Below are positions 46,536-55,663 of a stretch of DNA of 64,000 nt, in pieces; the stretch's first letter is position 1; each line of letters opens with the position of its first letter. The DNA is taken from assembly GCF_020532665.2 (NCBI RefSeq), contig NZ_JAIWPG020000012.1:1-64000 (forward strand), given 5' to 3'. This DNA comes from Lelliottia sp. WAP21 (lineage in GTDB: Bacteria; Pseudomonadota; Gammaproteobacteria; Enterobacterales; Enterobacteriaceae). The translations under genes and the position numbers were made by a program. The notes under the pieces were generated by a model. That model worked only from the letters and a program-made list of their open reading frames with translations. It had not been told where the DNA came from and searched no databases.

Positions 46536-49199
46536 ATGTCAGAACGTCTCCAAAATGACGTGGATCCGATCGAAACTCGCGACTGGCTACAAGCGATCGA
46601 ATCGGTCATCCGTGAAGAAGGTGTTGAGCGTGCTCAGTATCTGATTGATCAGCTGCTTTCAGAGGCTCGCAAAGGCGGCGTGAAAGTCGCAGCAGGTGCA
46701 GGGGCTAACAACTACGTAAACACGATTGCCGTCGAAGACGAACCGGAATACCCGGGCAATCTGGATCTGGAACGTCGTATTCGTTCTGCTATCCGCTGGA
46801 ACGCCATCATGACCGTTCTGCGCGCCTCCAAGAAAGACCTGGAACTGGGTGGCCACATGGCGTCCTTCCAGTCTTCTGCAACGGTTTACGAAGTGTGCTT
46901 TAACCACTTCTTCCGTGCAGCCAATGAAAAAGATGGCGGCGATCTGGTGTACTTCCAGGGCCACATCTCTCCAGGCATCTACGCACGTGCTTTCCTGGAA
47001 GGTCGTCTGACTGAAGAGCAGATGAACAACTTCCGTCAGGAAGTTCACGGTAAAGGTCTGTCTTCTTATCCGCACCCTAAACTGATGCCTGAGTTCTGGC
47101 AGTTCCCGACCGTTTCTATGGGTCTGGGTCCAATCGGTGCGATTTATCAGGCTAAATTCCTGAAGTACCTGGAACACCGTGGTCTGAAAGACACCTCTGA
47201 ACAAACCGTTTACGCCTTCCTAGGCGACGGTGAAATGGACGAACCAGAATCGAAAGGCGCAATCACCATTGCGACCCGTGAGAAGCTGGACAACCTGTGC
47301 TTCATCATTAACTGTAACCTGCAGCGTCTGGATGGTCCGGTAACCGGCAACGGCAAGATCATCAACGAACTGGAAGGTATCTTCAGCGGTGCTGGCTGGA
47401 ACGTGATTAAGGTCATGTGGGGCGGTCGTTGGGATGAACTGCTGCGTAAAGACACCAGCGGTAAACTGATTCAGCTGATGAATGAAACCGTTGACGGTGA
47501 CTACCAGACCTTCAAATCTAAAGACGGTGCCTACGTTCGCGAGCACTTCTTCGGTAAATATCCTGAAACCGCAGCACTGGTTGCAGACTGGACTGATGAG
47601 CAGATCTGGGCCCTGAACCGTGGTGGTCACGATCCGAAGAAAGTTTACGCTGCACTGAAAAAAGCGCAGGAAACCAAAGGCAAAGCAACTGTTATCCTTG
47701 CACATACCATCAAAGGTTATGGCATGGGTGATACCGCCGAAGGTAAAAACATCGCTCACCAGGTGAAGAAAATGAACATGGACGGCGTGCGTTATATCCG
47801 CGACCGTTTCAATGTGCCAGTCACTGATGAGCAGGTTGAAAACCTCTCTTACATCACCTTCCCGGAAGGCTCAGAAGAGCATAAGTACCTGCACGAACGT
47901 CGTCAGGCGCTGAAAGGCTACCTGCCAGCTCGTCAGCCTAACTTCACCGAGAAGCTGGAACTGCCAGCTCTGGAAGATTTCTCTCAGCTGCTGGAAGAGC
48001 AGAACAAAGAGATCTCAACCACTATCGCTTTCGTTCGTGCCCTGAACGTGATGCTGAAGAACAAGTCGATCAAAGATCGTCTGGTTCCAATCATTGCCGA
48101 CGAAGCGCGTACTTTCGGTATGGAAGGTCTGTTCCGTCAGATCGGTATTTACAGCCCGAACGGTCAGCAGTACACCCCGCAGGACCGCGAGCAGGTTGCT
48201 TACTACAAAGAAGACGAGAAAGGCCAGATTCTGCAGGAAGGGATCAACGAGCTGGGTGCAGGCGCATCCTGGCTGGCTGCTGCGACCTCTTACAGCACCA
48301 ACAACCTGCCGATGATTCCGTTCTACATCTACTACTCCATGTTCGGTTTCCAGCGTATCGGTGACCTGTGCTGGCAGGCTGGCGACCAACAGGCTCGCGG
48401 CTTCCTGGTCGGTGGTACATCCGGTCGTACGACGCTGAACGGTGAAGGTCTGCAGCACGAAGATGGCCACAGCCATATTCAGTCTCTGACTATCCCGAAC
48501 TGTATCTCTTATGACCCGTCTTACGCTTACGAAGTTGCTGTCATCATGCATGATGGCCTGGTGCGTATGTACGGTGAAGCGCAAGAGAACATTTACTACT
48601 ACATCACCACGCTGAACGAAAACTACCACATGCCGGCTATGCCAGCAGGTGCCGAGGAAGGTATCCGTAAAGGTATCTACAAACTCGAAACCGTTGAAGG
48701 TAGCAAAGGCAAAGTTCAGCTGTTGGGCTCCGGTTCTATCCTGCGTCACGTGCGTGAAGCAGCACAGATTCTGGCGAAAGACTACGGCGTCGGTTCCGAC
48801 GTATACAGCGTGACCTCCTTCACTGAACTGGCGCGTGATGGCCAGGATTGTGAGCGCTGGAACATGCTGCACCCAATGGAAACGCCGCGCGTTCCGTACA
48901 TCGCTCAGGTGATGAACGACGCTCCAGCGGTCGCTTCTACTGACTATATGAAACTGTTCGCTGAGCAGGTTCGTACTTACGTACCGGCTGACGATTACCG
49001 CGTACTGGGTACCGACGGCTTCGGTCGTTCTGACAGCCGCGAAAACCTGCGTCACCACTTCGAAGTGGATGCGTCTTACGTGGTTGTTGCAGCACTGGGC
49101 GAACTGGCTAAACGTGGCGAAATCGATAAGAAAGTGGTTGCGGATGCAATCACCAAATTCAACATCGATGCAGATAAAGTTAACCCGCGTCTGGCGTAA
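46536..49199 (+). CDS. aceE: Pyruvate dehydrogenase E1 component
   Basis: AceE is the homodimeric thiamine diphosphate-dependent E1 that decarboxylates pyruvate and acetylates the lipoyl groups of AceF. The 887 residues match E. coli. The ThDP/Mg motif is [32 protein letters not shown]. Later segments include the pyrimidine-domain loop [33 protein letters not shown] good GGAAT-type ribosome-binding site precedes ATG. Codon use is strongly biased, as expected for a highly expressed gene. It is 14 bases from aceF. Confidence 0.98.
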   Translation: MSERLQNDVDPIETRDWLQAIESVIREEGVERAQYLIDQLLSEARKGGVKVAAGAGANNYVNTIAVEDEPEYPGNLDLERRIRSAIRWNAIMTVLRASKKDLELGGHMASFQSSATVYEVCFNHFFRAANEKDGGDLVYFQGHISPGIYARAFLEGRLTEEQMNNFRQEVHGKGLSSYPHPKLMPEFWQFPTVSMGLGPIGAIYQAKFLKYLEHRGLKDTSEQTVYAFLGDGEMDEPESKGAITIATREKLDNLCFIINCNLQRLDGPVTGNGKIINELEGIFSGAGWNVIKVMWGGRWDELLRKDTSGKLIQLMNETVDGDYQTFKSKDGAYVREHFFGKYPETAALVADWTDEQIWALNRGGHDPKKVYAALKKAQETKGKATVILAHTIKGYGMGDTAEGKNIAHQVKKMNMDGVRYIRDRFNVPVTDEQVENLSYITFPEGSEEHKYLHERRQALKGYLPARQPNFTEKLELPALEDFSQLLEEQNKEISTTIAFVRALNVMLKNKSIKDRLVPIIADEARTFGMEGLFRQIGIYSPNGQQYTPQDREQVAYYKEDEKGQILQEGINELGAGASWLAAATSYSTNNLPMIPFYIYYSMFGFQRIGDLCWQAGDQQARGFLVGGTSGRTTLNGEGLQHEDGHSHIQSLTIPNCISYDPSYAYEVAVIMHDGLVRMYGEAQENIYYYITTLNENYHMPAMPAGAEEGIRKGIYKLETVEGSKGKVQLLGSGSILRHVREAAQILAKDYGVGSDVYSVTSFTELARDGQDCERWNMLHPMETPRVPYIAQVMNDAPAVASTDYMKLFAEQVRTYVPADDYRVLGTDGFGRSDSRENLRHHFEVDASYVVVAALGELAKRGEIDKKVVADAITKFNIDADKVNPRLA

Positions 49200-49213
49200 G
49201 AGGTAAAAGAATA

Positions 49214-50050
49214 ATGGCTATCGAAATCAATGTACCGGACATCGGGGCTGATGAAGTTGAAATCACCGAAATCCTGGTCAAAGTGGGCGACAAAGTAGAA
49301 GCAGAACAGTCGCTGATCACCGTGGAAGGCGACAAAGCCTCTATGGAAGTTCCGTCTCCTCAGGCTGGCGTTGTTAAAGAGATCAAAGTCTCTGTCGGCG
49401 ACAAAACTGAGACCGGTAAACTGATCATGATTTTCGATTCCGCCGACGGTGCAGCTGATGCTGCACCTGCTCAGGCAGAAGAGAAGAAAGAAGCGGCTCC
49501 GGCGGCCGCTGCACCCGCAGCCTCTGCGGCAAAAGAAGTCAACGTGCCTGACATCGGCGGCGATGAAGTCGAAGTGACCGAAATCATGGTTAAAGTGGGC
49601 GACACCGTCGAAGCAGAACAGTCGCTGATCACCGTAGAAGGCGACAAAGCCTCTATGGAAGTGCCGGCACCGTTCGCGGGTACGGTTAAAGAGATCAAGA
49701 TCAACACCGGTGACAAAGTGTCTACTGGCTCACTGATCATGGTCTTTGAGGTGGCGGGTGCTGCACCTGCTGCCGCGCCTGCACAGGCTGCTGCTCCGGC
49801 GCAAGCTGCTGCAGGTGGCGCAAAAGACGTGAACGTACCCGATATCGGCGGTGACGAAGTTGAAGTGACTGAAGTGATGGTCAAAGTCGGCGACAAAGTT
49901 GCCGCTGAACAGTCACTGATCACCGTGGAAGGCGACAAAGCGTCCATGGAAGTCCCTGCGCCGTTCGCGGGTACCGTTAAAGAGATCAAAATCAGCACCG
50001 GCGACAAAGTGTCTACCGGCTCTCTGATCATGGTCTTCGAAGTGGAAGGC
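49214..50050 (+). repeat. Three internal lipoyl-domain repeats of aceF
   Basis: Three units of roughly 300 bases each begin with the coding sequence for NVPDIG and include long stretches with only a few base differences, most strikingly around the lipoylated lysine. These are normal for gamma-proteobacterial AceF but are recombination-prone direct repeats at the DNA level. Confidence 0.85.
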
Positions 50051-51097
50051 GCTGCGCCTGCTGCGGCTCCGGCTGCTGCGCCAGCACCTGCTGCTGCACC
50101 GGCGGAGAAGGCGAAACCTGCTGCTGCCCCTGCTGCTAAAGCAGAAGGCAAATCTGAGTTCGCTGAAAACGACGCTTACGTCCACGCAACGCCACTGATT
50201 CGTCGCCTGGCGCGCGAATTCGGTGTGAATCTGGCGAAAGTAAAAGGGACGGGCCGTAAAGGTCGTATCCTGCGCGAAGACGTTCAGACCTACGTGAAAG
50301 ACGCGGTGAAACGCGCCGAAGCTGCACCAACTGCAGCCGCTGGTGGCGGTATCCCGGGCATGCTGCCATGGCCAAAAGTGGACTTCAGCAAGTTTGGTGA
50401 AGTGGAAGAAGTGGAACTGGGCCGTATCCAGAAAATCTCTGGTGCGAACCTGAGCCGTAACTGGGTGATGATCCCGCACGTTACGCACTTCGACAAAACC
50501 GACATCACTGACCTGGAAGCGTTCCGTAAACAGCAGAACGCCGAAGCTGAGAAGCGTAAACTGGACGTGAAATTCACCCCAGTGGTCTTCATCATGAAAG
50601 CCGTTGCGGCGGCGCTTGAGCAGATGCCACGTTTCAACAGTTCACTGTCTGAAGATGCGCAGCGTCTGACGCTGAAGAAATACATCAACATCGGTGTTGC
50701 GGTTGATACGCCAAATGGTCTGGTTGTTCCGGTCTTTAAAGACGTGAACAAGAAGAGCATCACTGAGCTGTCCCGTGAACTGACCACCATCTCCAAAAAA
50801 GCGCGTGATGGTAAGCTGACGGCCGGCGAAATGCAGGGCGGCTGCTTCACTATCTCCAGCATCGGCGGCCTGGGTACTACCCACTTCGCACCGATTGTTA
50901 ACGCGCCGGAAGTGGCTATCCTCGGTGTGTCCAAGTCGGCGATGGAACCGGTATGGAATGGTAAAGAGTTTGTGCCGCGTCTGATGATGCCAATCTCTCT
51001 CTCCTTCGACCACCGCGTGATCGACGGTGCTGATGGTGCGCGCTTTATCACCATCATCAACAACACACTGAGCGACATTCGCCGCCTGGTGATGTAA
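49214..51097 (+). CDS. aceF: Dihydrolipoamide acetyltransferase (PDH E2)
   Basis: AceF forms the 24-mer PDH core and carries acetyl groups between E1 and CoA. The 627 residues comprise three tandem lipoyl domains (each with an [10 protein letters not shown] lipoylation site; Lys41 is the first), separated by alanine/proline-rich flexible linkers. Next come a peripheral subunit-binding domain ([20 protein letters not shown]) and the acyltransferase core ending in the catalytic [11 protein letters not shown]. The three lipoyl domains are nearly identical in both protein and DNA, forming an internal repeat. A terminator follows. Confidence 0.98.
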   Translation: MAIEINVPDIGADEVEITEILVKVGDKVEAEQSLITVEGDKASMEVPSPQAGVVKEIKVSVGDKTETGKLIMIFDSADGAADAAPAQAEEKKEAAPAAAAPAASAAKEVNVPDIGGDEVEVTEIMVKVGDTVEAEQSLITVEGDKASMEVPAPFAGTVKEIKINTGDKVSTGSLIMVFEVAGAAPAAAPAQAAAPAQAAAGGAKDVNVPDIGGDEVEVTEVMVKVGDKVAAEQSLITVEGDKASMEVPAPFAGTVKEIKISTGDKVSTGSLIMVFEVEGAAPAAAPAAAPAPAAAPAEKAKPAAAPAAKAEGKSEFAENDAYVHATPLIRRLAREFGVNLAKVKGTGRKGRILREDVQTYVKDAVKRAEAAPTAAAGGGIPGMLPWPKVDFSKFGEVEEVELGRIQKISGANLSRNWVMIPHVTHFDKTDITDLEAFRKQQNAEAEKRKLDVKFTPVVFIMKAVAAALEQMPRFNSSLSEDAQRLTLKKYINIGVAVDTPNGLVVPVFKDVNKKSITELSRELTTISKKARDGKLTAGEMQGGCFTISSIGGLGTTHFAPIVNAPEVAILGVSKSAMEPVWNGKEFVPRLMMPISLSFDHRVIDGADGARFITIINNTLSDIRRLVM

Positions 51098-51100
51098 TGG

Positions 51101-51129
51101 AAAAGCCGGCCACTCGGCCGGCTTTTTTT
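51101..51129 (+). terminator. Rho-independent terminator after aceF
   Basis: Arms GCCGGCC (51105-51111) and GGCCGGC (51116-51122), flanked by A4 and T7, lie a few bases past aceF. It can separate aceEF from lpd, which has its own promoter. Confidence 0.95.
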
Positions 51130-51192
51130 CTGGTAATCTCATGCTTTCTGTGAGGTTATTGGCGAAAGCGAGAATTCATGAGCCGTTTGTTG

Positions 51193-51221
51193 TTTCAAAA
51201 TTGTTAACAATTTTGTAAAAT
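51193..51221 (+). promoter_or_regulatory. lpd promoter
   Basis: TAAAAT (51216-51221) has a weak -35 hexamer TTTCAA 17 bases upstream. The region around GTTAACAATTTTGTAAA resembles ArcA-type direct repeats; in E. coli lpd has a separate ArcA-repressed promoter here. The match is by inspection. Confidence 0.55.
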
Positions 51222-51295
51222 ACGGGCGGATAGAACGTCCCGGTGGATGAAGGGCGACAAGTACCTGGACCGCCGGAAATCAATAAGAGGTCATG

Positions 51296-52720
51296 ATGAG
51301 TACTGAAATCAAAACTCAGGTCGTGGTACTTGGGGCAGGTCCCGCAGGTTACTCTGCAGCCTTCCGTTGCGCTGATTTAGGTCTGGAAACCGTTATCGTA
51401 GAACGTTACAACACCCTCGGTGGTGTTTGTCTGAACGTCGGCTGTATCCCTTCTAAAGCACTGCTGCACGTTGCTAAAGTTATCGAAGAAGCCAAAGCTC
51501 TGGCCGATCACGGTATCGTCTTCGGCGAGCCGAAAACCGATATCGACAAAATTCGTACCTGGAAAGAGAAAGTGATCACTCAGCTGACCGGTGGTCTGGC
51601 GGGTATGGCCAAAGGCCGTAAAGTGAAAGTGGTTAACGGTCTGGGTAAATTTACCGGGGCTAACACCCTGGAAGTTGAAGGCGAAAACGGCAAAACCGTC
51701 ATCAACTTCGACAACGCTATTATCGCGGCGGGTTCCCGTCCGATCGAACTGCCATTCATTCCACATGAAGATCCACGCGTTTGGGATTCCACCGATGCGC
51801 TGGAGCTGAAAGAAGTACCAAAACGTCTGCTTGTTATGGGCGGGGGTATTATCGGTCTGGAAATGGCAACCGTTTATCATGCGCTGGGTTCAGAGATTGA
51901 CGTGGTTGAGATGTTCGACCAGGTGATCCCGGCTGCCGATAAAGACATCGTTAAAGTCTTCACCAAACGCATCAGCAAGAAATTTAACCTGATGCTGGAA
52001 ACCAAAGTAACCGCCGTTGAAGCGAAAGAAGACGGTATTTACGTTTCCATGGAAGGCAAAAAAGCTCCTGGCGAAGCGCAGCGTTACGACGCCGTATTGG
52101 TCGCCATTGGCCGTGTACCGAACGGTAAAAACCTGGAAGCAGGTGCAGCGGGCGTTGAAGTTGACGATCGCGGCTTTATCCGTGTGGACAAACAGCTGCG
52201 CACCAACGTGCCGCACATCTTTGCTATCGGCGATATCGTCGGTCAGCCAATGCTGGCGCACAAAGGTGTTCACGAAGGTCACGTTGCCGCTGAAGTTATC
52301 GCGGGCATGAAGCACTACTTCGATCCGAAAGTGATCCCATCTATCGCGTACACTGAACCAGAAGTTGCCTGGGTTGGTCTGACCGAGAAAGAAGCGAAAG
52401 AAAAAGGCATCAGCTATGAGACCGCCACCTTCCCGTGGGCTGCTTCTGGCCGTGCTATCGCCTCTGATTGCGCCGACGGCGTGACCAAACTGATCTTCGA
52501 TAAAGAGACTCACCGTGTCATCGGTGGTGCGATTGTCGGGACTAACGGCGGCGAGCTGTTAGGTGAAATCGGTCTGGCGATCGAAATGGGTTGTGACGCC
52601 GAAGACATCGCGCTGACCATCCACGCTCACCCGACTCTGCATGAGTCTGTGGGTCTGGCAGCTGAAGTATTCGAAGGTAGCATCACCGATCTGCCGAACG
52701 CAAAAGCGAAGAAGAAGTAA
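51296..52720 (+). CDS. lpd: Dihydrolipoamide dehydrogenase (E3)
   Basis: Lpd is the FAD-dependent E3 shared by the pyruvate and 2-oxoglutarate dehydrogenases and the glycine cleavage system. I prefer ATG 51296 because AAGAGG then lies five bases upstream; the ATG at 51293 would be only two bases away. This gives 474 residues as in E. coli. FAD motif VVVLGAGPAGYSAAF, redox cysteines Cys45/Cys50 in GGVCLNVGCIPSK, NAD motif VMGGGIIGLEMATVY and the C-terminal HAHPTLHES base are all present. A strong terminator follows. Confidence 0.97.
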   Translation: MSTEIKTQVVVLGAGPAGYSAAFRCADLGLETVIVERYNTLGGVCLNVGCIPSKALLHVAKVIEEAKALADHGIVFGEPKTDIDKIRTWKEKVITQLTGGLAGMAKGRKVKVVNGLGKFTGANTLEVEGENGKTVINFDNAIIAAGSRPIELPFIPHEDPRVWDSTDALELKEVPKRLLVMGGGIIGLEMATVYHALGSEIDVVEMFDQVIPAADKDIVKVFTKRISKKFNLMLETKVTAVEAKEDGIYVSMEGKKAPGEAQRYDAVLVAIGRVPNGKNLEAGAAGVEVDDRGFIRVDKQLRTNVPHIFAIGDIVGQPMLAHKGVHEGHVAAEVIAGMKHYFDPKVIPSIAYTEPEVAWVGLTEKEAKEKGISYETATFPWAASGRAIASDCADGVTKLIFDKETHRVIGGAIVGTNGGELLGEIGLAIEMGCDAEDIALTIHAHPTLHESVGLAAEVFEGSITDLPNAKAKKK

Positions 52721-52735
52721 TTCTTTAGCTGATGA

Positions 52736-52764
52736 AAAAGCCGCTCACTGAGCGGCTTTTTTTT
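52736..52764. terminator. Bidirectional terminator between lpd and the DUF2950 gene
   Basis: Arms GCCGCTC and GAGCGGC with an ACT loop are flanked by A5 on the left and T8 on the right. The element therefore works as a terminator on the plus strand for lpd and on the minus strand for the convergent DUF2950 gene, whose stop codon is at 52763. Confidence 0.93.
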
Positions 52765-53557
52765 ATTGTGTCACTGCCTGCCAGTGTTCATCCGGATGAA
52801 AGCGGGTCACTGCCTGAACGGCCTGCTCAGACTCCTTCCCCATGTCCATTTGATATACGGTATCGTCCTGATTGATGATAAAAGTCATCACGCCCGTCTG
52901 ACCGTAACTGACGGGCCAGGCGATCATCGCAAATCCCTTATCATTGTCTGGCAGAATACGGAAACGATAGCCGTGATAGCCTGTACCTGGCACCGTAGGG
53001 CTGAAAGCCGGACCCAATGGGCTGGGTGCTTCGCCGGGCGCAATAGGCCAGTAAAGGCCATCTTTTTTACCTTCTGAGCTGACAATCTTCTGCGCATAAT
53101 GCTGGTTCATGGCGTAATAGCTTTCCTGTGCATCCACGTAGGCATGCAGCGCGGCAATCGCGGCAAGTTCATTGCGGCCAATTTCACGGGTCAGGATCTC
53201 ATCGGCTGCCTTCTGCATATCAAACTGCCAGCCGGACGCGGTTTTCACAACAGGAATGGGTAATTGCCACTGGTTATCGCCCACCAGCAAATGGGCGACG
53301 TCACCCTCGGTTACCGTACGATGGCTCACTTTCCAGTCGCGTAAAAAACGTGCAACCGCTTCAGGGTCGACACCTTCCGGCGGCAGGAATTCGCGCCAGT
53401 TATCGCCCAGCAATTCCGCCATCGCCCCCTCGTTTTGTTCCCCTATCGCGGTGGCTAGCGCTTTGGTTGCCTGTTCTGGCGTGGTGAAATGCTGTTGAGC
53501 AAAAGCAAGGGTCGAGACCATAAACAACAGTATTCCACTGACTACGTTACTCTTCAT
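52763..53557 (-). CDS. DUF2950-family exported protein
   Basis: I chose ATG 53557 (MKSNVVSGILLFMVSTLAFAQQHF), which has GGAA upstream and a clear Sec signal peptide cleaved near AFA-QQ. This gives 264 residues; a longer frame to 53707 runs into the neighbouring gene. The rest matches DUF2950 in pattern (EQATKALATAIGEQNEGAMAELLGDNW, DGLYWP, GYHGYRFRILP, FAMIAWPVSYGQTGVMTFIIN). No catalytic motif is evident. It starts ten bases after the DUF3300 gene and is probably cotranscribed. Periplasmic role unknown. Confidence 0.85.
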   Translation of the reverse strand: MKSNVVSGILLFMVSTLAFAQQHFTTPEQATKALATAIGEQNEGAMAELLGDNWREFLPPEGVDPEAVARFLRDWKVSHRTVTEGDVAHLLVGDNQWQLPIPVVKTASGWQFDMQKAADEILTREIGRNELAAIAALHAYVDAQESYYAMNQHYAQKIVSSEGKKDGLYWPIAPGEAPSPLGPAFSPTVPGTGYHGYRFRILPDNDKGFAMIAWPVSYGQTGVMTFIINQDDTVYQMDMGKESEQAVQAVTRFHPDEHWQAVTQ

Positions 53558-53567
53558 GTCGGTTCCC

Positions 53568-55130
53568 TTAGCGATGGCGTAATTCGCGGTGTTCAGTTCG
53601 ACCCGCAGGCATTTGTCGCTGCGGTGGATTTTGGTGGCGCGTTGCCATCTGACGGCTCTGCGAGCCACGTTGCTGCTGTGCTTGCCAGTTGGCCGAGCGG
53701 CTGTCATTTCCGCTTAATGCATTGGCACGGGGCTGACGAGGGCGCTGCTGAGCCTCCCGGTGTTGTGCCGTCTGCGTTACCCGCTTCTCTTGTTTTGCCG
53801 TACTGACCTGACGGTTTTCACGTGGCTGGGTGGCCGTTCGTTTCGCCGCTCTCGGTTCGCTATCGTAACCCCGGTAGTTATTACGCTGAGAAATCTGCTT
53901 TAACTGCTGCTGAGAGGCCTGGCGCTGCGCATCTTTAGTTCCTGGGCGCGCTGTTTGAGACAGGTTTTTTCCTGTGGATTTTTCCATCTGCGTCAACGCA
54001 GCCTGGCGTTGATTGTCGCGATTCACCGGCTTTTGCTGGGTCGCACTCAGCCCCGTCGCCGTGTTTGTGGCGTGAAAACGGGTGTTCAGTTGATTCGTTG
54101 GATAGGGGACCCCTTCACGGTATGCGGGGTTGTGTTGCCAGTGACGATTGGTATCCGTCAGGCGCTGTCCACTGATTTTATTGAAGTTATCGACGTTAAT
54201 ATTGATGTTGTTATCACCGTTGCGGTTATAGCCGCCGCGATGATCCCAGTCGTCGTCATGATGGTGATCCCAGTCATCATCGTCATCCCAGTCGATGTTA
54301 CTGAAGATAGCGTAGGTTGTAGCCACGCCGAGGCTAAAGCCGAGTCCTTTCACCAGACTGTCGGTGAACTGCTCGCCGGGTGTGGGCGGTAAATAGACCG
54401 GCGGATAGCTGGTACTGGGCCAGGTGCCGTAGACCGTATTCGGATTATAGGTCGGGACATAAACGACCTGCGGGTCGGCAGATTCGATTTTAATGACCGT
54501 AGGATTGGCCGGTGCGGCAGCGGTTGTTGTGCTGGTCTGAGACGCGGCAGGGGCCGGTACCGGTTTTGTCTCTGTGGTCACCGTTTGTTGCGGTGTCGAT
54601 TGTAGTGCTCCCGTTTTCTGCGCCAGCAGGCGCAATCGTTGAACGGAGTCCATCACATCTTTCGGTTGCGCGAGGAATGCATCGCCCAGATTCTGGATCC
54701 ACTGGGGATTTCCCCCCATCAATGACATCAACTGAGGAAAGGCGACCAGCGATTTGACGCTGGGATCCCACGGCTGATCGGCAACGGCCTTCAGCGCCTC
54801 GTCACCCTGCATCTTCGGATTATCTTTTGACCACTGCGCAGCCTGAATGACGTTAGAAGGGTAGGTGGATGCCATCAGTATTTGCGAGAGTAACGCGTCG
54901 GGATAGAGGGCCACGGGCGCGGTCCACTGATCGATTTGCTCGGCGGTGTAGGCGTTGACAACAGGGGCAAGTGGCGCCGCGGGCGCCGGGGCGACAGCAG
55001 CTGTAGGGGCCGGTGGCGGGGTCGTAATGGTTTCCGGTGCACGGCTTTTAACATACAGCACGCCAGAGGCGGCGAGCAGCCCGGCACTGCACAGAAGGAC
55101 CAGCAGATGTGGCTTAAAAGGCAACTTCAT
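53568..55130 (-). CDS. yacH: DUF3300 protein, YacH-like
   Basis: This 520-residue protein lies where E. coli has yacH and shares its N-terminal half. A membrane anchor or signal (residues 7-27) is followed by an Ala/Pro-rich linker. The DUF3300 core then runs from about residue 60 (QIDQWTAPVALYPDALLSQILMASTYPSNV through VVYVPTYNPNTVYGTWP). Next come an Asp/His/Trp-rich patch (about residues 277-297, DWDDDDDWDHHHDDDWDH) and an Asn-rich stretch. The C-terminal ~180 residues are Gln/Arg-rich and low complexity. E. coli YacH is longer, with different C-terminal repeats. Metal or polyanion binding is conceivable, but function is unknown. Confidence 0.8.
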   Translation of the reverse strand: MKLPFKPHLLVLLCSAGLLAASGVLYVKSRAPETITTPPPAPTAAVAPAPAAPLAPVVNAYTAEQIDQWTAPVALYPDALLSQILMASTYPSNVIQAAQWSKDNPKMQGDEALKAVADQPWDPSVKSLVAFPQLMSLMGGNPQWIQNLGDAFLAQPKDVMDSVQRLRLLAQKTGALQSTPQQTVTTETKPVPAPAASQTSTTTAAAPANPTVIKIESADPQVVYVPTYNPNTVYGTWPSTSYPPVYLPPTPGEQFTDSLVKGLGFSLGVATTYAIFSNIDWDDDDDWDHHHDDDWDHRGGYNRNGDNNININVDNFNKISGQRLTDTNRHWQHNPAYREGVPYPTNQLNTRFHATNTATGLSATQQKPVNRDNQRQAALTQMEKSTGKNLSQTARPGTKDAQRQASQQQLKQISQRNNYRGYDSEPRAAKRTATQPRENRQVSTAKQEKRVTQTAQHREAQQRPRQPRANALSGNDSRSANWQAQQQRGSQSRQMATRHQNPPQRQMPAGRTEHRELRHR

Positions 55131-55410
55131 ATTGTAACTCCAACGAAAGCAGTACCAAATGGCGCTTTACACGTTTGCGAGTATATTCTGGCGTGTTTTG
55201 CGGTTTTGACTTTTCTTGGGAATCGTCCTGTATGTCCGGATAAAGAGTGTGAGCATTTATGACACAAATTATAATTGCTGCTGGAAAAGACACCGAAAAT
55301 TTCAGAAGGCCGCTCTTGCAAGCCGATATGAAGGAGGGCAGAATTCGCGGTGTTGGGGTTTTGCCGCAAATCTGCCAGCCCGGTGTGCTACCACCGCAAG
55401 GCAACAAAAT
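55131..55410. other. yacH-acnB divergent region, left part
   Basis: About 280 bases between the divergent yacH and the orphan terminator at 55411. A 60-codon plus-strand frame (55259-55441) runs through the terminator hairpin and has no good ribosome-binding site, so I do not call it a gene. The yacH promoter must lie here. An untranslated plus-strand transcript ending at the terminator is possible. Confidence 0.5.
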
Positions 55411-55433
55411 AACCGCCGTTTGGCGGTTTTTTT
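55411..55433 (+). terminator. Orphan Rho-independent terminator before acnB
   Basis: AACCGCC (55411-55417) pairs with GGCGGTT (55422-55428), and the stem is followed by a run of T. No plus-strand gene precedes it (yacH runs the other way) and it lies ~80 bases upstream of the acnB promoter. It may end a small RNA. Confidence 0.75.
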
Positions 55434-55515
55434 GTGCCTGAAAATCATTTCGCTCCTCGCTACACCATGCTTAACGATTCAGCAAATTATTTAATGTTGC
55501 TTTTTTGTAAACGGA

Positions 55516-55544
55516 TTAACACTGTGCAGAAATCCTGCTATGCT
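55516..55544 (+). promoter_or_regulatory. acnB promoter
   Basis: TTAACA (55516-55521) and TATGCT (55539-55544) are separated by 17 bases, 120 bases before the acnB start. The stretch TGTAAACGGATTAAC overlapping the -35 resembles an ArcA-type repeat, which would fit repression of TCA-cycle genes under anoxia. Confidence 0.65.
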
Positions 55545-55663
55545 GCCCGACGCGGTATCGGGCATTTACCCTACTAAACTGCTGTCTCACAGGAGCGTGA
55601 AGAGAACCGCCCAATACACAACGTGTATGCCGCAATATGACAATGAGAGCGAGGAGAACCGTC

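Noticed and set aside
48015-49058. 347-codon antisense frame within aceE
   Set aside because: It is a mirror of a highly biased codon pattern in aceE, without independent start signals.
53557-53707. Longer start for the DUF2950 protein
   Set aside because: The extension overlaps the upstream gene's coding end and would hide the signal peptide; the ATG at 53557 has a ribosome-binding site and gives a normal exported protein.
55259-55441. 60-codon plus-strand frame between yacH and acnB
   Set aside because: The frame reads through the terminator hairpin and T-run and lacks a clear ribosome-binding site. I treat the region as possible non-coding RNA instead.
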